Shown piece by piece: positions 44,515 to 54,437 of a stretch of DNA of 64,000 nt. Source of the stretch: Flavobacterium psychrophilum (GTDB taxonomy: Bacteria; Bacteroidota; Bacteroidia; Flavobacteriales; Flavobacteriaceae); contig CP012388.1 of the NCBI GenBank assembly GCA_001708385.1, forward strand, positions 2,666,001 through 2,730,000. Direction: 5' to 3'. The position numbers and the translations under genes are program-made. Under the pieces are notes generated by a model. That model was not told where the DNA came from, did no database searches, and worked only from the letters and a program-made list of their open reading frames with translations. Every line of letters begins with the position of its first letter. Position 1 is the stretch's first letter.

Positions 44515-45492
44515 ATGTCTGCAATCGAACCGATATTACAGGAAAATAAAAATCGTTTTGTGATTTTCCCAATAAAACACCACGATATATGGGACTGGTA
44601 TAAAAAAATGGAGGCGAGTTTCTGGACAGCTGAAGAGATAGATCTTCACCAGGATCTTAATGACTGGAATACTAAGCTTAGTGAAGATGAAAAATATTTC
44701 ATTAAACATATTCTGGCATTTTTTGCAGCATCTGACGGTATTGTAAATGAAAATCTTGCAGAGAACTTTGTAAACGAAGTGCAGTATGCTGAGGCTAAGT
44801 TTTTCTATGGTTTCCAGATCATGATGGAAAACATCCATAGCGAAACCTACTCGCTGCTTATAGATACTTATGTAAAGGATGAAACTGAAAAAGACCAGCT
44901 TTTCCGTGCGCTTGATGTGTTTCCTGCTATTAAGAAAAAAGCAGACTGGGCACTTAAATGGATAGAGTCTGATTCTTTTGCAGAAAGACTTATTGCGTTT
45001 GCAGCGGTAGAAGGTATATTTTTCTCGGGTGCATTCTGCTCTATATACTGGCTTAAAAAGCGTGGGCTTATGCCGGGGCTTACCTTTTCTAACGAATTAA
45101 TTTCGCGTGATGAAGGTGTTCATTGTGATTTTGCAGTTCACCTGCACAATCATCACCTTGTAAATAAAGTGCCTAAAGACAGGATTAAAGAAATTCTTAT
45201 TGATGCGCTTGATATTGAAAGGGAATTTATTACTGAGTCGCTTCCGGCAAGTTTAATTGGTATGAATGCGGTATTAATGACGCAGTACCTTGAATTTGTA
45301 ACCGACAGGCTTCTTGTAGAACTTGGCTGCGAAAGGCAGTACAACGTGGGTAACCCGTTTGATTTTATGGATATGATCTCGCTTCAGGGTAAAACGAACT
45401 TCTTTGAAAAAAGGGTTTCAGAGTACCAGAAAGCGGGAGTTATTAAAAACGAAGGCGATTCTCAGGCAATTACCTTTGATGCCGATTTTTAA
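44515..45492 (+). CDS. nrdB: Class Ia ribonucleotide reductase, small subunit
   Basis: A 325-residue R2 subunit that holds the di-iron centre and tyrosyl radical for making deoxyribonucleotides. It is close to the eukaryotic type: [20 protein letters not shown] near residues 94-113 contains iron ligands and the radical Tyr in SETYS. Others are [20 protein letters not shown] near 163 and [12 protein letters not shown] near 202. The C-terminal tail ITFDADF matches the peptide that docks on the large subunit. The large-subunit gene follows after 83 bases. A 245-bp AT-rich gap precedes it. Confidence 0.96.
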   Translation: MSAIEPILQENKNRFVIFPIKHHDIWDWYKKMEASFWTAEEIDLHQDLNDWNTKLSEDEKYFIKHILAFFAASDGIVNENLAENFVNEVQYAEAKFFYGFQIMMENIHSETYSLLIDTYVKDETEKDQLFRALDVFPAIKKKADWALKWIESDSFAERLIAFAAVEGIFFSGAFCSIYWLKKRGLMPGLTFSNELISRDEGVHCDFAVHLHNHHLVNKVPKDRIKEILIDALDIEREFITESLPASLIGMNAVLMTQYLEFVTDRLLVELGCERQYNVGNPFDFMDMISLQGKTNFFEKRVSEYQKAGVIKNEGDSQAITFDADF

Positions 45493-45575
45493 TTAGAAGA
45501 AACAAACAACCCATCTATATTAAATTAGGTGTGCTTAGGCATGCCGATTATTAACTTTTTTAAAATTATTGTCAT

Positions 45576-48002
45576 ATGTATGTAGCGAAAAGAGACGGAA
45601 AAAGAGAGCCGGTAATGTTTGATAAAATTACTGACCGCGTAAGAAAACTGTGCTATGAACTAAACGAACTGGTTGATCCTGTTAAGGTGGCAATGCGTGT
45701 TATTGAAGGTTTGTATGATGGTGTAACCACATCTGAACTGGATAACCTTGCGGCAGAAACTGCAGCATCTATGACGATTACTCACCCTGATTATGCCCAG
45801 CTTGCTGCGCGTATTGCGGTGTCTAACCTGCACAAGAATACTAAAAAATCGTTCTCTGAAACGATGAGTGAGATGTACCACTATGTAAACCCAAGAACAA
45901 ACCAGGAGTCTCCTCTTTTGTCTGATGAGGTTTATGAGGCAATTATGGCAAATGCCGAAGTGCTTGATTCTACAATCATTTACAACAGGGATTTTAATTA
46001 CGATTACTTCGGGTTTAAAACGCTTGAGCGTTCTTACCTGCTAAAAATAAACGGACAGATCGTTGAAAGGCCACAGCATATGCTAATGCGTGTGTCTGTT
46101 GGTATTCACCTTAACGATATTCCTGCAGCCATAGAGACGTATGAGCTGATGTCTAAGAAATTCTTTACCCATGCTACGCCTACACTGTTTAATGCAGGTA
46201 CCCCTAAGCCACAAATGTCGTCATGTTTCCTTCTTTCAATGAAAGATGATAGTATTGACGGTATTTATGATACGCTTAGAAGTACTGCTAAAATATCGCA
46301 GTCGGCTGGTGGTATAGGGTTATCTATACACAATGTAAGGGCTACCGGTTCTTATATTCGTGGTACAAACGGTACATCAAACGGTATTGTACCAATGCTT
46401 CGCGTATTTAACGATACGGCACGTTATGTAGATCAGGGTGGAGGTAAACGTAAAGGAAGCTTTGCTGTTTACATTGAGCCTTGGCATGCTGATATTTTTG
46501 ATTTCCTTGACCTGAGAAAAAATCACGGTAAAGAAGAAATGAGAACGCGTGACCTTTTCCTTGCAATGTGGATTCCCGACTTGTTTATGAAACGTGTTCA
46601 GGAAGACAGTACATGGACGCTTATGTGTCCTAACGAGTGCCCTAACCTTTATGATGTGCACAGTGAAGAGTTTGATGCACTTTACTTAAGTTATGAGGCT
46701 GCAAACAAAGGAAGAAAAACAGTTAAAGCTCGTGAATTATGGGAAAAAATACTTGAATCTCAGATTGAGACAGGTTTACCATACATGCTTTACAAAGATG
46801 CGGCAAACAGAAAGTCGAACCAGAAAAACCTGGGTACTATCCGTTCATCAAATCTTTGTACAGAGATCATGGAGTATACGTCTCCGGATGAGATCGCTGT
46901 GTGTAACCTTGCGTCTATATCGTTGCCAATGTTTGTTGAGAACGGTACATTTAACCATGAATTTTTACACCAGGTTACTAAGCGTATAACACGCAACCTT
47001 AACAAAGTTATAGACAGGAATTATTATCCTGTTATTGAGGCAGAAAACTCTAACATGCGTCACCGTCCTGTAGGATTAGGTGTTCAGGGTCTTGCCGATG
47101 CTTTTATCCTTATGCGTTTGCCATTTACAAGTGACGCGGCTAAAGCTTTAAACCAGGAGATTTTTGAAACGATTTACTTTGCTGCTGTTACCGCTTCTAT
47201 GGAAATGGCTAAAGAAGAAGGTCCGTATTCAACATTCCAGGGGTCTCCAATATCTCAGGGAGAATTTCAGTACAACCTTTGGGGTCTTAACGATGGCGAT
47301 TTAAGCGGCCGTTGGGATTGGGCTTCACTTCGTAAAGAAGTTATGGAGCATGGTGTTAGAAACTCACTGCTTATGGCGCCAATGCCTACAGCATCTACAT
47401 CTCAGATTCTTGGTAACAACGAAGCGTTTGAACCGTATACTTCTAATATCTACACAAGAAGGGTGCTTTCAGGTGAATTTATCGTAGTAAATAAACACCT
47501 TCTTAGCGATCTTGTAAACCTTGGTTTATGGAATGAAAGCCTTAAGCAGGAAGTTATGAGAGCTAACGGATCGATACAAAATATAGACGTTATACCTCAG
47601 GATATAAAAGACCTTTACAAAACGGTTTGGGAAATGAGTATGAAAGATATCATAGACATGTCCCGCCAGAGAGGTTACTTTATAGACCAGTCGCAGTCGC
47701 TTAACCTTTTCATGGAAGGCGCTACGTTCTCTAAACTTACGTCTATGCACTTCTATGCATGGCAGAGTGGCCTTAAAACAGGTATGTACTATTTAAGGAC
47801 TAAGAGTGCTGTAGATGCTATTAAGTTTACGCTTAATAATGACAAAAAAGTAGAGGAAGTTCCGGAAATTGCAGCGGCGCCAAAACCGGTTGCGGCAGCA
47901 GTTGTTGAAGAGGTTCAGCCTATTGCCGTGAGCGAATTTCAGGCGATGCTTGAACGTTCAAGGACTGCAGATCCTGAAGACTGCGAAATGTGTGGTTCAT
48001 AA
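45576..48002 (+). CDS. nrdA: Class Ia ribonucleotide reductase, large subunit
   Basis: An 808-residue R1 subunit. Residues 1-92 are an ATP-cone ([20 protein letters not shown]), so activity should be shut off by dATP. The catalytic barrel shows [20 protein letters not shown] near 213, with a redox Cys, and [20 protein letters not shown] near 248. [20 protein letters not shown] near 426 holds the active-site residues, including the catalytic Cys, and [20 protein letters not shown] follows near 605. The final EDCEMCGS gives the C-terminal redox Cys pair. The region before the tail is Val/Ala/Pro-rich and flexible. Confidence 0.97.
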   Translation: MYVAKRDGKREPVMFDKITDRVRKLCYELNELVDPVKVAMRVIEGLYDGVTTSELDNLAAETAASMTITHPDYAQLAARIAVSNLHKNTKKSFSETMSEMYHYVNPRTNQESPLLSDEVYEAIMANAEVLDSTIIYNRDFNYDYFGFKTLERSYLLKINGQIVERPQHMLMRVSVGIHLNDIPAAIETYELMSKKFFTHATPTLFNAGTPKPQMSSCFLLSMKDDSIDGIYDTLRSTAKISQSAGGIGLSIHNVRATGSYIRGTNGTSNGIVPMLRVFNDTARYVDQGGGKRKGSFAVYIEPWHADIFDFLDLRKNHGKEEMRTRDLFLAMWIPDLFMKRVQEDSTWTLMCPNECPNLYDVHSEEFDALYLSYEAANKGRKTVKARELWEKILESQIETGLPYMLYKDAANRKSNQKNLGTIRSSNLCTEIMEYTSPDEIAVCNLASISLPMFVENGTFNHEFLHQVTKRITRNLNKVIDRNYYPVIEAENSNMRHRPVGLGVQGLADAFILMRLPFTSDAAKALNQEIFETIYFAAVTASMEMAKEEGPYSTFQGSPISQGEFQYNLWGLNDGDLSGRWDWASLRKEVMEHGVRNSLLMAPMPTASTSQILGNNEAFEPYTSNIYTRRVLSGEFIVVNKHLLSDLVNLGLWNESLKQEVMRANGSIQNIDVIPQDIKDLYKTVWEMSMKDIIDMSRQRGYFIDQSQSLNLFMEGATFSKLTSMHFYAWQSGLKTGMYYLRTKSAVDAIKFTLNNDKKVEEVPEIAAAPKPVAAAVVEEVQPIAVSEFQAMLERSRTADPEDCEMCGS

Positions 48003-48027
48003 TAAAAATTTATATATTTACACCTTG

Positions 48028-48055
48028 GAAGGAGCAGTTATGCTCCTTCTTTTTT
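48028..48055 (+). terminator. Terminator after nrdA
   Basis: GAAGGAGCA and TGCTCCTTC form a 9-bp stem around GTTA followed by TTTTTT. It lies 26 bases past the nrdA stop, so the RDD genes beyond need their own promoter or read-through. Confidence 0.92.
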
Positions 48056-48068
48056 AGGATATAGTTTT

Positions 48069-48602
48069 ATGTACACGTATAGAGAATTAGATGTAGACCA
48101 TACCATGCTGGCATCAAAGAGTCAGCGCTTGGTTAATGTAATTATAGATACTATAGTTTTAGCTGTTATTTTAGTTTTTACGGGCCTCTTGGCTTCTATA
48201 TTATATCATGTTTTTGACTATGACGGCATGCTGATTTGGAGTATGGAACTGTCTACAGCAGGTAGAATTGTGCTGGATATTAGCATCTTCGTTTTGTACT
48301 ATGTACTTATGGAATTGCTCACACAGCATACACTGGGTAAATATGTGTCGGGTACAAAGGTGGTTATGGCAGATGGAACAAGGCCAGGTCTAGGTGTTTT
48401 AATTGTGCGCACTGCCTGCCGTTTTATACCACTTGAGTTTTTCTCTGTTTTTGGAGAAACAGCAAGGGCATGGCATGATAGTATTCCGAATGTGTATGTA
48501 ATAGATGTTACTACATACAACAGAGCTTCGATGATTAAGGCTAGGCTGTATGATGCAGAAGACAGGGAAAAGAATATAAAAAGCTCTTTTAAAGAGATAT
48601 AG
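48069..48602 (+). CDS. RDD family membrane protein (copy 1)
   Basis: A 177-residue protein of the RDD family. The characteristic first helix is ASKSQRLVNVIIDTIVLAVI, with Asn-Val-Ile-Ile-Asp where the name-giving Arg-Asp-Asp usually sits. Further marks are TLGKYVSGTKVVMADGTRPG, VRTACRFIPLEFFSVF and WHDSIPNVYVIDV. Three membrane helices are likely. The next gene is a related copy, eight bases downstream. RDD proteins are thought to act in transport or as membrane partners; the role here is unknown. Confidence 0.9.
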   Translation: MYTYRELDVDHTMLASKSQRLVNVIIDTIVLAVILVFTGLLASILYHVFDYDGMLIWSMELSTAGRIVLDISIFVLYYVLMELLTQHTLGKYVSGTKVVMADGTRPGLGVLIVRTACRFIPLEFFSVFGETARAWHDSIPNVYVIDVTTYNRASMIKARLYDAEDREKNIKSSFKEI

Positions 48603-48610
48603 AATAAAAA

Positions 48611-49105
48611 ATGCAAAAACCTTTAGAGATTACCTATAATATGCTTGCAGAACGTAATTCGCGTATTGTAAACCTTATTATAGATTTTATTGTAACAACC
48701 ATTCTTAATATTGGCCTTGCGGCAGGATGTAACTGGCTTTATGATTATACCGGAATAGACGGATTTCAGATTGGGCCTGCTGTTATGGGAAACATTAGGT
48801 ATACCCTCATGGGGCTTTGCGTGCACATAGTATATTATGGCTTGTTCGAAACCCTTAGCATGCGTACGCTGGGTAAATATGTAACTAATTCAATAGTAGT
48901 TAACAGGGATGGAAGCCGACCCGATACCAACCGTATTTTAATACGTACCCTATGCAGGCAGATTCCGTTCGAGATTATTTCGTTTTTAGGAGTTTACCCT
49001 ATTGGCTGGCATGACACCTTTTCTAAAACACTGGTTGTAGATGCTGCAAAATTAAAAAAGGCTCAGGAACTGAACGCGAAAAAGCAAATGAGCGATAACT
49101 TATAA
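48611..49105 (+). CDS. RDD family membrane protein (copy 2)
   Basis: A 164-residue relative of the gene before it. Shared positions are the start LAERNSRIVNLIIDFIVTTI, TLGKYVTNSIVVNRDGSRPD, LIRTLCRQIPFEIISFLG and WHDTFSKTLVVDA. The two probably arose by tandem duplication and then diverged; aligned by eye they agree at well under half of their positions. It is followed by a small protein gene after 10 bases. Confidence 0.9.
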   Translation: MQKPLEITYNMLAERNSRIVNLIIDFIVTTILNIGLAAGCNWLYDYTGIDGFQIGPAVMGNIRYTLMGLCVHIVYYGLFETLSMRTLGKYVTNSIVVNRDGSRPDTNRILIRTLCRQIPFEIISFLGVYPIGWHDTFSKTLVVDAAKLKKAQELNAKKQMSDNL

Positions 49106-49115
49106 AATAAAAATT

Positions 49116-49340
49116 ATGTCAAAAGATAAAAAAGGAGTTTACTCGGGACTTATAGAGAAAGATGAAAATGGTAATTATTTTGCAGGTGAGTATTTGTTGG
49201 ATTATCAGCATGTAGAAAAAAACTTCAAAGTTGGAGACAAGATAACTATAAAGTCAGTTATTGATAATCCAAGCGATAAGAGTTTAGAGAAGTATCCGCA
49301 GAAATCGCGTGATTTCTTTTTATTCAACAACAAAAAGTAA
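49116..49340 (+). CDS. Small charged protein, 74 residues, unknown
   Basis: A 74-residue soluble protein starting MSKDKKGVYSGLIEKDENGN and ending FFLFNNKK. The middle, FKVGDKITIKSVIDNPSDKS, looks like a small beta-barrel or OB/SH3-like strand set, but I cannot assign a family. It sits within a run of closely spaced same-strand genes (two RDD, this one, AAA ATPase, dGTPase), and the ATPase starts 29 bases later. Co-expression with the ATPase is likely. Confidence 0.72.
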   Translation: MSKDKKGVYSGLIEKDENGNYFAGEYLLDYQHVEKNFKVGDKITIKSVIDNPSDKSLEKYPQKSRDFFLFNNKK

Positions 49341-49369
49341 TTTTGCAGCAGCAATTAAAAACATAAGTT

Positions 49370-50080
49370 TTGAGCGCATTATTTTTTACAGACAGAAGTG
49401 AGGTTGATATTAAAGATGTTGTTTTTAATGAAGCCGTAGCCGTACAGATTGAGCAGTTTTTAAAAGAATACCGCTTTAAAGATGTGCTGGAGCAGTATGA
49501 ACTACCTGTAAATAATAAAATGCTGCTGTATGGTAAAACCGGCTGTGGTAAAACCATGACGGCAAAAGCCATTGCCAAAGTCTTGGAAAGAAAGCTCATA
49601 GTTGTTAACCTGGCATCTATTGTGTCGTCTAAACTTGGCGAGACAGCAAAAAATGTTGCCACGCTGTTTAAAGAAGTGAGTTATCACGATGCTGTGCTGT
49701 TTTTTGATGAATTTGATACTTTGGGTCAGGTACGCGATCATGACAGCCGTGACAGCAGCGAAATGAAGCGTGTGGTAAATGCAATACTTCAGTTGGTAGA
49801 TAACTTTCCGTCGAATTCGGTTTTAATAGCAGCGACCAATCAGATCAATATAATCGATGAGGCTTTAATACGCCGTTTTCAATTGAGGCTGGAATTTCAT
49901 TCGCCTGCCAAAGAAGTGCTGGATACCTATTACGATAAGCTGCTGACAAAATATCCGGCAGAATTTCAAAAAATAGAACGTAAGTACGATATATCTTTTG
50001 CAGAGGCTAAAAATGAAGTTTTTACTCAGGTTAAAAATAACATTATTCAGGCAGAGCTGGCAAAGGGAGGTATTAATTAA
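49370..50080 (+). CDS. AAA family ATPase
   Basis: A 236-residue single AAA ATPase. The start is a TTG, because the first ATG lies only eight residues before Walker A and would cut off a plausible helical N-terminus (FTDRSEVDIKDVVFNEAVAV). Walker A is LYGKTGCGKTMTA, Walker B VLFFDEFD. Sensor 1 is AATNQINIIDEALIRRF with the arginine finger pair RR. It lacks the second half of proteasome-type or FtsH-type ATPases, so it acts alone or with a partner, possibly the 74-residue protein. The substrate is unknown. Confidence 0.87.
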   Translation: MSALFFTDRSEVDIKDVVFNEAVAVQIEQFLKEYRFKDVLEQYELPVNNKMLLYGKTGCGKTMTAKAIAKVLERKLIVVNLASIVSSKLGETAKNVATLFKEVSYHDAVLFFDEFDTLGQVRDHDSRDSSEMKRVVNAILQLVDNFPSNSVLIAATNQINIIDEALIRRFQLRLEFHSPAKEVLDTYYDKLLTKYPAEFQKIERKYDISFAEAKNEVFTQVKNNIIQAELAKGGIN

Positions 50081-50113
50081 GCTGTATAGCAAACAAAATA
50101 TAATCATAATCAC

Positions 50114-51457
50114 ATGATGCAATGGGAACAGCTGCTGTCGCTTAAAAGGCAGGGCGATACAAGCAAAAGGTTACGTAAAGAGCAGGATGATACCCGTTTG
50201 GGTTTTGAGGTAGATTACGACCGTATTATATTCTCATCGGCTTTTAGAAGCCTTCAGGACAAAACACAGGTTATACCTTTGTCTAAAACCGACTTTGTAC
50301 ATACCCGCCTTACGCATAGCCTCGAGGTATCGGTTGTAGGCCGCTCCCTGGGCAGGCTTGTAGGTAAAAAAATTATTGAAAAGCATCCGTACCTTCAGGA
50401 TATTCACGGTTTTCAGATGAATGACTTTGGTGCTATTGTGGCTGCGGCTGCATTATCGCATGATATAGGTAACCCACCGTTTGGTCATTCGGGTGAAAAG
50501 GCTATAGGTGAGTATTTTAAAACAGGCAAAGGTAAAGATTACAAAGAGCACCTTACGGATAAAGAATGGCAGGACTTAACCGATTTTGAAGGTAATGCCA
50601 ACGGTTTTAATTTGTTAACGGCATCACGCCCGGGTATTGAGGGCGGACTAAGAATTTCATACGCTACCCTTGGTGCTTTTATGAAATACCCTAAAGAGTC
50701 GCTTCCTAAAAAGCCAACGGCTAATATTGCCGATAAGAAATATGGGTTTTTTCAGTGCGACGCCCATTTCTTTCAGGATGTGGCTAAAGAGCTTGGCCTT
50801 ATTCCGAACAAAACAGGAGATGATATCGGTTACGAACGTCATCCATTGGCATACCTTGTTGAGGCGGCTGATGATATCTGTTATACCATCATAGATTTTG
50901 AAGACGGCATTAACCTCGGACTAATATCTGAAGACTTTGCGTTAGAATATCTTATAAAATTGGTTAAGGATAATGTGTATGTAGAAAAATACAAGTCGCT
51001 TGTAACTAAAGAAGACCGTATAAGTTACCTGCGTGCACTTGCTATTAACAGCCTTATTGGAGATGCAGTAAACGTATTCCTTGAAAACGAAGAAGCTATA
51101 TTGGAAGGTAAATATCCGTACGCACTTACCGAAAGAGGTAAGTATACGGCACAGATGAAAGATATCATCAACATAAGCATTAAAAATATTTACCAGAGCC
51201 GTGAAGTGGTTGAGAAAGAAGTGATAGGTTACCGTATCATTAATACGCTGTTAGATACGTTCTGTACGGCTTATAACAATAAGTTTGATGGTTCTGCAAG
51301 CAACTATGATAATTTGGTTCTTAAGTTGCTGCCTGAAAAGTTCATTACAGAAAAAATGAGCCTTTACGACAGGCTGCTACATATATGCCATTTTGTGTCT
51401 ACACTGACCGATGGTAAAGCGGTACTACTATATAACACAATAACAGGAGCTAAATAG
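50114..51457 (+). CDS. dgt: dGTP triphosphohydrolase
   Basis: A 447-residue HD-domain enzyme that splits dGTP to deoxyguanosine and triphosphate. The family start is RLRKEQDDTRLGFEVDYDRI near residues 17-36. The metal site is RLTHSLEVS near 67, ALSHDIGNPPFGHSGE near 113 (HD motif), and EAADDICYTIIDFEDG near 249. The FEGNANGFNLL segment near 157 fits the dNTPase core. The length is typical of the bacterial dNTPase. It could also act on other dNTPs. It follows the AAA gene by 33 bases, making this a dNTP-pool gene near nrdAB. Confidence 0.94.
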   Translation: MMQWEQLLSLKRQGDTSKRLRKEQDDTRLGFEVDYDRIIFSSAFRSLQDKTQVIPLSKTDFVHTRLTHSLEVSVVGRSLGRLVGKKIIEKHPYLQDIHGFQMNDFGAIVAAAALSHDIGNPPFGHSGEKAIGEYFKTGKGKDYKEHLTDKEWQDLTDFEGNANGFNLLTASRPGIEGGLRISYATLGAFMKYPKESLPKKPTANIADKKYGFFQCDAHFFQDVAKELGLIPNKTGDDIGYERHPLAYLVEAADDICYTIIDFEDGINLGLISEDFALEYLIKLVKDNVYVEKYKSLVTKEDRISYLRALAINSLIGDAVNVFLENEEAILEGKYPYALTERGKYTAQMKDIINISIKNIYQSREVVEKEVIGYRIINTLLDTFCTAYNNKFDGSASNYDNLVLKLLPEKFITEKMSLYDRLLHICHFVSTLTDGKAVLLYNTITGAK

Positions 51458-51516
51458 TTACATTCTGTTATTCTGAATGTAGCGGAACTGATCGAAGAAA
51501 GTCTCATTCAAGAAAT

Positions 51517-51553
51517 AAAAAAAGGAAGAACTTCATTAAGTTCTTCCTTTTTT
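51517..51553. terminator. Bidirectional terminator between dgt and the DUF3078 gene
   Basis: AAAAAAAGGAAGAACTT pairs with AAGTTCTTCCTTTTTT around CATT, giving a long stem with A and T flanks for both directions. Confidence 0.92.
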
Positions 51554-51569
51554 GTTTTAAATGTGTCGA

Positions 51570-52520
51570 TTAAAATGAGTAGCTAAGTCCTACGCCGATC
51601 ATCTGCTTAAGCTGAATCCTCGGGCCTTCGGTAACCTGTGCGCCGTCTCTTTCTATCTTGTTTTTAATATCGTCGTCGTATATTAAGTGCATACCAACGT
51701 TTGCTTTTACATACTGGTTAACCGTAAGGTCAAGCTGCATTTGCCAGTCAACATCGATATTTCCAAAATTATTTAGGTAATCAGTATAAAAAGTAAATCG
51801 GTTGTCAAGCATTATATTGGTGAATATCTGCCTTTTAAACTGATTCGTTATAAGTATACCTACCTCTGTACGTGTGTTTTTACCGGCAGAGATCATATTT
51901 CCGTCGGCATCATAAACTGCAGCCTGAACCCCAAAAGCACCCTGGTTTGCAAGCCTGTTATTAGACACTATAGTAGTTTTGTCTGTAAGCGGAGAGAAAT
52001 ATGCGTTAAGCCCAAGGTCTTTGCGGATGTACTCGGCACCAATACCTAAAAAGATATATGCCGGAGAGAATGGACCTGATATCTCATCTACAGTATTTGG
52101 GTAAGAATAACCGTTGGCGAACTGTGTTTTAAAATTGAATTTTCCTCCATAATACCAGTTAGAAATTGAATCTCTCCTGTAACCAAAAGTGGAGTTTAAT
52201 TCGATTTGGTCATCTGTTTTACGGGTTTCCTGGCCTTCCTGCCTGTTAAGTCCGTATTTAAGAATAAGTTCATTGTTCCAGCTAAGGTTGCCCTTTGTGT
52301 ATTTTCTAACAAAAGCACCTTTTACGATACCTGCAATGGCGTTGTTACCACCCACGTTCCAGTTGATAAAAGCAACCTGATTAAGGTCTAGTCCGACACG
52401 GTTTGTTTTTTCCCAATAGGTGATGGAATCTGGTAGTGTTGTGGTTACTATTATCTGGGCTCTGGATATCTGGCTAAATGCAATGCATAAAAAAGCTATT
52501 AAGCAGGCTTTTAATCTCAT
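51570..52520 (-). CDS. DUF3078 outer-membrane protein
   Basis: A 316-residue protein. The start is MRLKACLIAFLCIAFSQISR, a good signal peptide (cut after RAQ). A longer start overlapping dxs would add a poor leader. NRVGLDLNQVAFINWNVGGN near residue 43 is the mark of DUF3078, followed by strands such as NWYYGGKFNFKTQFANGY and a barrel-like C-terminus (MIGVGLSYSF). It is probably an outer-membrane beta-barrel of unknown role. It follows dxs on the same strand with a 46-base gap. Confidence 0.9.
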   Translation of the reverse strand: MRLKACLIAFLCIAFSQISRAQIIVTTTLPDSITYWEKTNRVGLDLNQVAFINWNVGGNNAIAGIVKGAFVRKYTKGNLSWNNELILKYGLNRQEGQETRKTDDQIELNSTFGYRRDSISNWYYGGKFNFKTQFANGYSYPNTVDEISGPFSPAYIFLGIGAEYIRKDLGLNAYFSPLTDKTTIVSNNRLANQGAFGVQAAVYDADGNMISAGKNTRTEVGILITNQFKRQIFTNIMLDNRFTFYTDYLNNFGNIDVDWQMQLDLTVNQYVKANVGMHLIYDDDIKNKIERDGAQVTEGPRIQLKQMIGVGLSYSF

Positions 52521-52566
52521 TCTGAATTGATTTTTTTGGAAATTCGATGCAAAAGTCGTCATTTTT

Positions 52567-54336
52567 TCAGTAAGCTGAAAAAATATCTTTAAGGCTTTTA
52601 ACGTCGATACCACAGGATTGTTGTAATTGAAATACAGTTCCGTGTTCAATAAATTGATCTGGAATACCTAATGTGCTTGTTTTTAGCGTGTAACCGTTTT
52701 TTGCTGCAAACGCAGAAATTGTACTTCCAAAGCCGCCGTTAATGCATCCGTCTTCAATAGTGATAATTTCCTGATGATTTAAAAATATATCGTGCAGTGC
52801 TTTTTCATCAAGTGGTTTAATAAAGCCAAAATCATAATGAGAGAACAACGAACTATTGTTTATATCCGCTAAAACTTTGGTAACGTTGTTGCCAATAGTT
52901 CCTGTTGAAAGTACGGCTACCTGAGATCCGCCGCGAAGTTGTTTTGCCCGGCCTATTTGTATCTGTTCAAAAGGTTTAAGCCAATCGGTATTTTCTGCAC
53001 GTCCCCGTGGATATCTTATAGCAATAGGATGATCTAACCCCAATTGCGCAGTGTATAAAATATTTCTCAGATCGGCTTCATTAAGCGGGGCATAAACAAT
53101 AAGGTTGGGTATGCAGTTTAGATAAGCAATATCAAAAACGCCATGATGTGTTGCGCCGTCTTCGCCAACAAGGCCGGCACGGTCCAGGCAAAAAATTACA
53201 GGCAGGTTTTGCAGGGCAACATCGTGTATCAGCTGGTCGTATGCTCTTTGTAAAAAGGTAGAGTAAATATTGCAGTATACTACCATGCCTTGTGTTGCCA
53301 TTCCTGCGGCTAAGGTTACAGCGTGCTGTTCGGCAATGCCTACATCAAAAGCACGGTCGGGAAAAGCTTCCATCATAAATTTCATGGAGCTGCCCGATGG
53401 CATGGCAGGGGTAATGCCTATTATTTTTTCGTTTTGAGTAGCCAGTTCAACCAGTGTAAGTCCGAAAACATCCTGGTATTTAGGCGGAAGGTTGTCATCG
53501 GCAATTGCCAGTACTTCACCTGTAAGTCGGTCAAATTTTCCCGGGGCGTGATATTTTACCTGGTCTTCCTCGGCTTGTTTAAGGCCTTTGCCTTTTGTTG
53601 TTATAATATGAAGGAAACGCGGTCCTTTTTTATGTTTAAGCCTTTCAAGTTCTTTTAGTAACGCAGGCAGGTCGTGACCATCGATTGGGCCGCTATAATC
53701 AAAGTTAAGCGATTTGATCATGTTGTTATCGCGCGGATTGGTGCCTTCTTTTACCTGAGTAAGGTAATTTTTAAGCGCTCCCACGCTTGGGTCTATACCA
53801 ATAGCATTGTCATTAAGTATAACAAGAAGATTAGCATTGGTAACCCCGGCATGGTTAAGGCCTTCAAAAGCCATACCCGATGCAATAGAAGCATCGCCAA
53901 TAATAGCAATGTGATTTTTATCTTTTTCACCTTTAAGGTTAGAGGCAATTGCCATACCTAAAGCGGCAGAAATTGAAGTACTACTGTGCCCGGTGCCAAA
54001 AGTATCATATTCGCTCTCGCTGCGTTTCGGGAAACCGCTTATGCCATCCAGTTGACGGTTGGTGTCAAATTTATCTTTACGGCCGGTAAGTATCTTGTGT
54101 CCGTAAGCCTGATGGCCTACATCCCAAACCAATAGATCTTCAGGCGTATTAAAAATGTAATGCAATGCAATTGTAAGTTCTGTAACGCCAAGGCTTGCGC
54201 CGAGATGTCCCTCTTTAACCGAAACAATATCTATAATAAAACTGCGTAGTTCCTGCGCCAGTTGCGGCAACTGGGACGGACTAAGTTTTCTTAGGTCTGC
54301 GGGGTCTTGAATCTGGTTTAAAAGGTTATCTGCCAT
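52567..54336 (-). CDS. dxs: 1-deoxy-D-xylulose-5-phosphate synthase
   Basis: A 589-residue thiamine-diphosphate enzyme that joins pyruvate and glyceraldehyde-3-phosphate, the first step of the MEP isoprenoid pathway. Key parts are SVKEGHLGASLGVTELTIAL near 40, HQAYGHKILTGRKD near 77, FGTGHSSTSISAALGMA near 110, and the ThDP/Mg site IIGDASIASGMAFEGLNHAG (Gly-Asp-Ala) with VILNDNAIGID. The transketolase central part contains FDVGIAEQHAVTLAAGMA near 335 with the catalytic Glu, and IRYPRGR near 435. It is slightly shorter than E. coli Dxs, as in other Bacteroidota. Confidence 0.96.
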   Translation of the reverse strand: MADNLLNQIQDPADLRKLSPSQLPQLAQELRSFIIDIVSVKEGHLGASLGVTELTIALHYIFNTPEDLLVWDVGHQAYGHKILTGRKDKFDTNRQLDGISGFPKRSESEYDTFGTGHSSTSISAALGMAIASNLKGEKDKNHIAIIGDASIASGMAFEGLNHAGVTNANLLVILNDNAIGIDPSVGALKNYLTQVKEGTNPRDNNMIKSLNFDYSGPIDGHDLPALLKELERLKHKKGPRFLHIITTKGKGLKQAEEDQVKYHAPGKFDRLTGEVLAIADDNLPPKYQDVFGLTLVELATQNEKIIGITPAMPSGSSMKFMMEAFPDRAFDVGIAEQHAVTLAAGMATQGMVVYCNIYSTFLQRAYDQLIHDVALQNLPVIFCLDRAGLVGEDGATHHGVFDIAYLNCIPNLIVYAPLNEADLRNILYTAQLGLDHPIAIRYPRGRAENTDWLKPFEQIQIGRAKQLRGGSQVAVLSTGTIGNNVTKVLADINNSSLFSHYDFGFIKPLDEKALHDIFLNHQEIITIEDGCINGGFGSTISAFAAKNGYTLKTSTLGIPDQFIEHGTVFQLQQSCGIDVKSLKDIFSAY

Positions 54337-54437
54337 TGCTTAAAATAGAATAGCAAATTTACGATATAAAAATTACAATCGTTTATTTGTTTTAAGGGGT
54401 ATTGTTAGAGTTTGTATACTTCACTTAGCTAATAAGA

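Noticed and set aside
49370..51457. AAA ATPase plus dGTPase as an anti-phage dNTP-depletion system
   Set aside because: The dGTPase has the normal housekeeping architecture and lies near nrdAB. No other defence gene, mobile gene or base-composition shift is nearby.
51463..51515. TTCTGAATGTAGCGGAACTGATCGAAG stretch after dgt as a dispersed repeat
   Set aside because: It recalls a repeat type found at gene ends in Bacteroidota, but there is only one copy here and no inverted partner, so it cannot be supported from this window.
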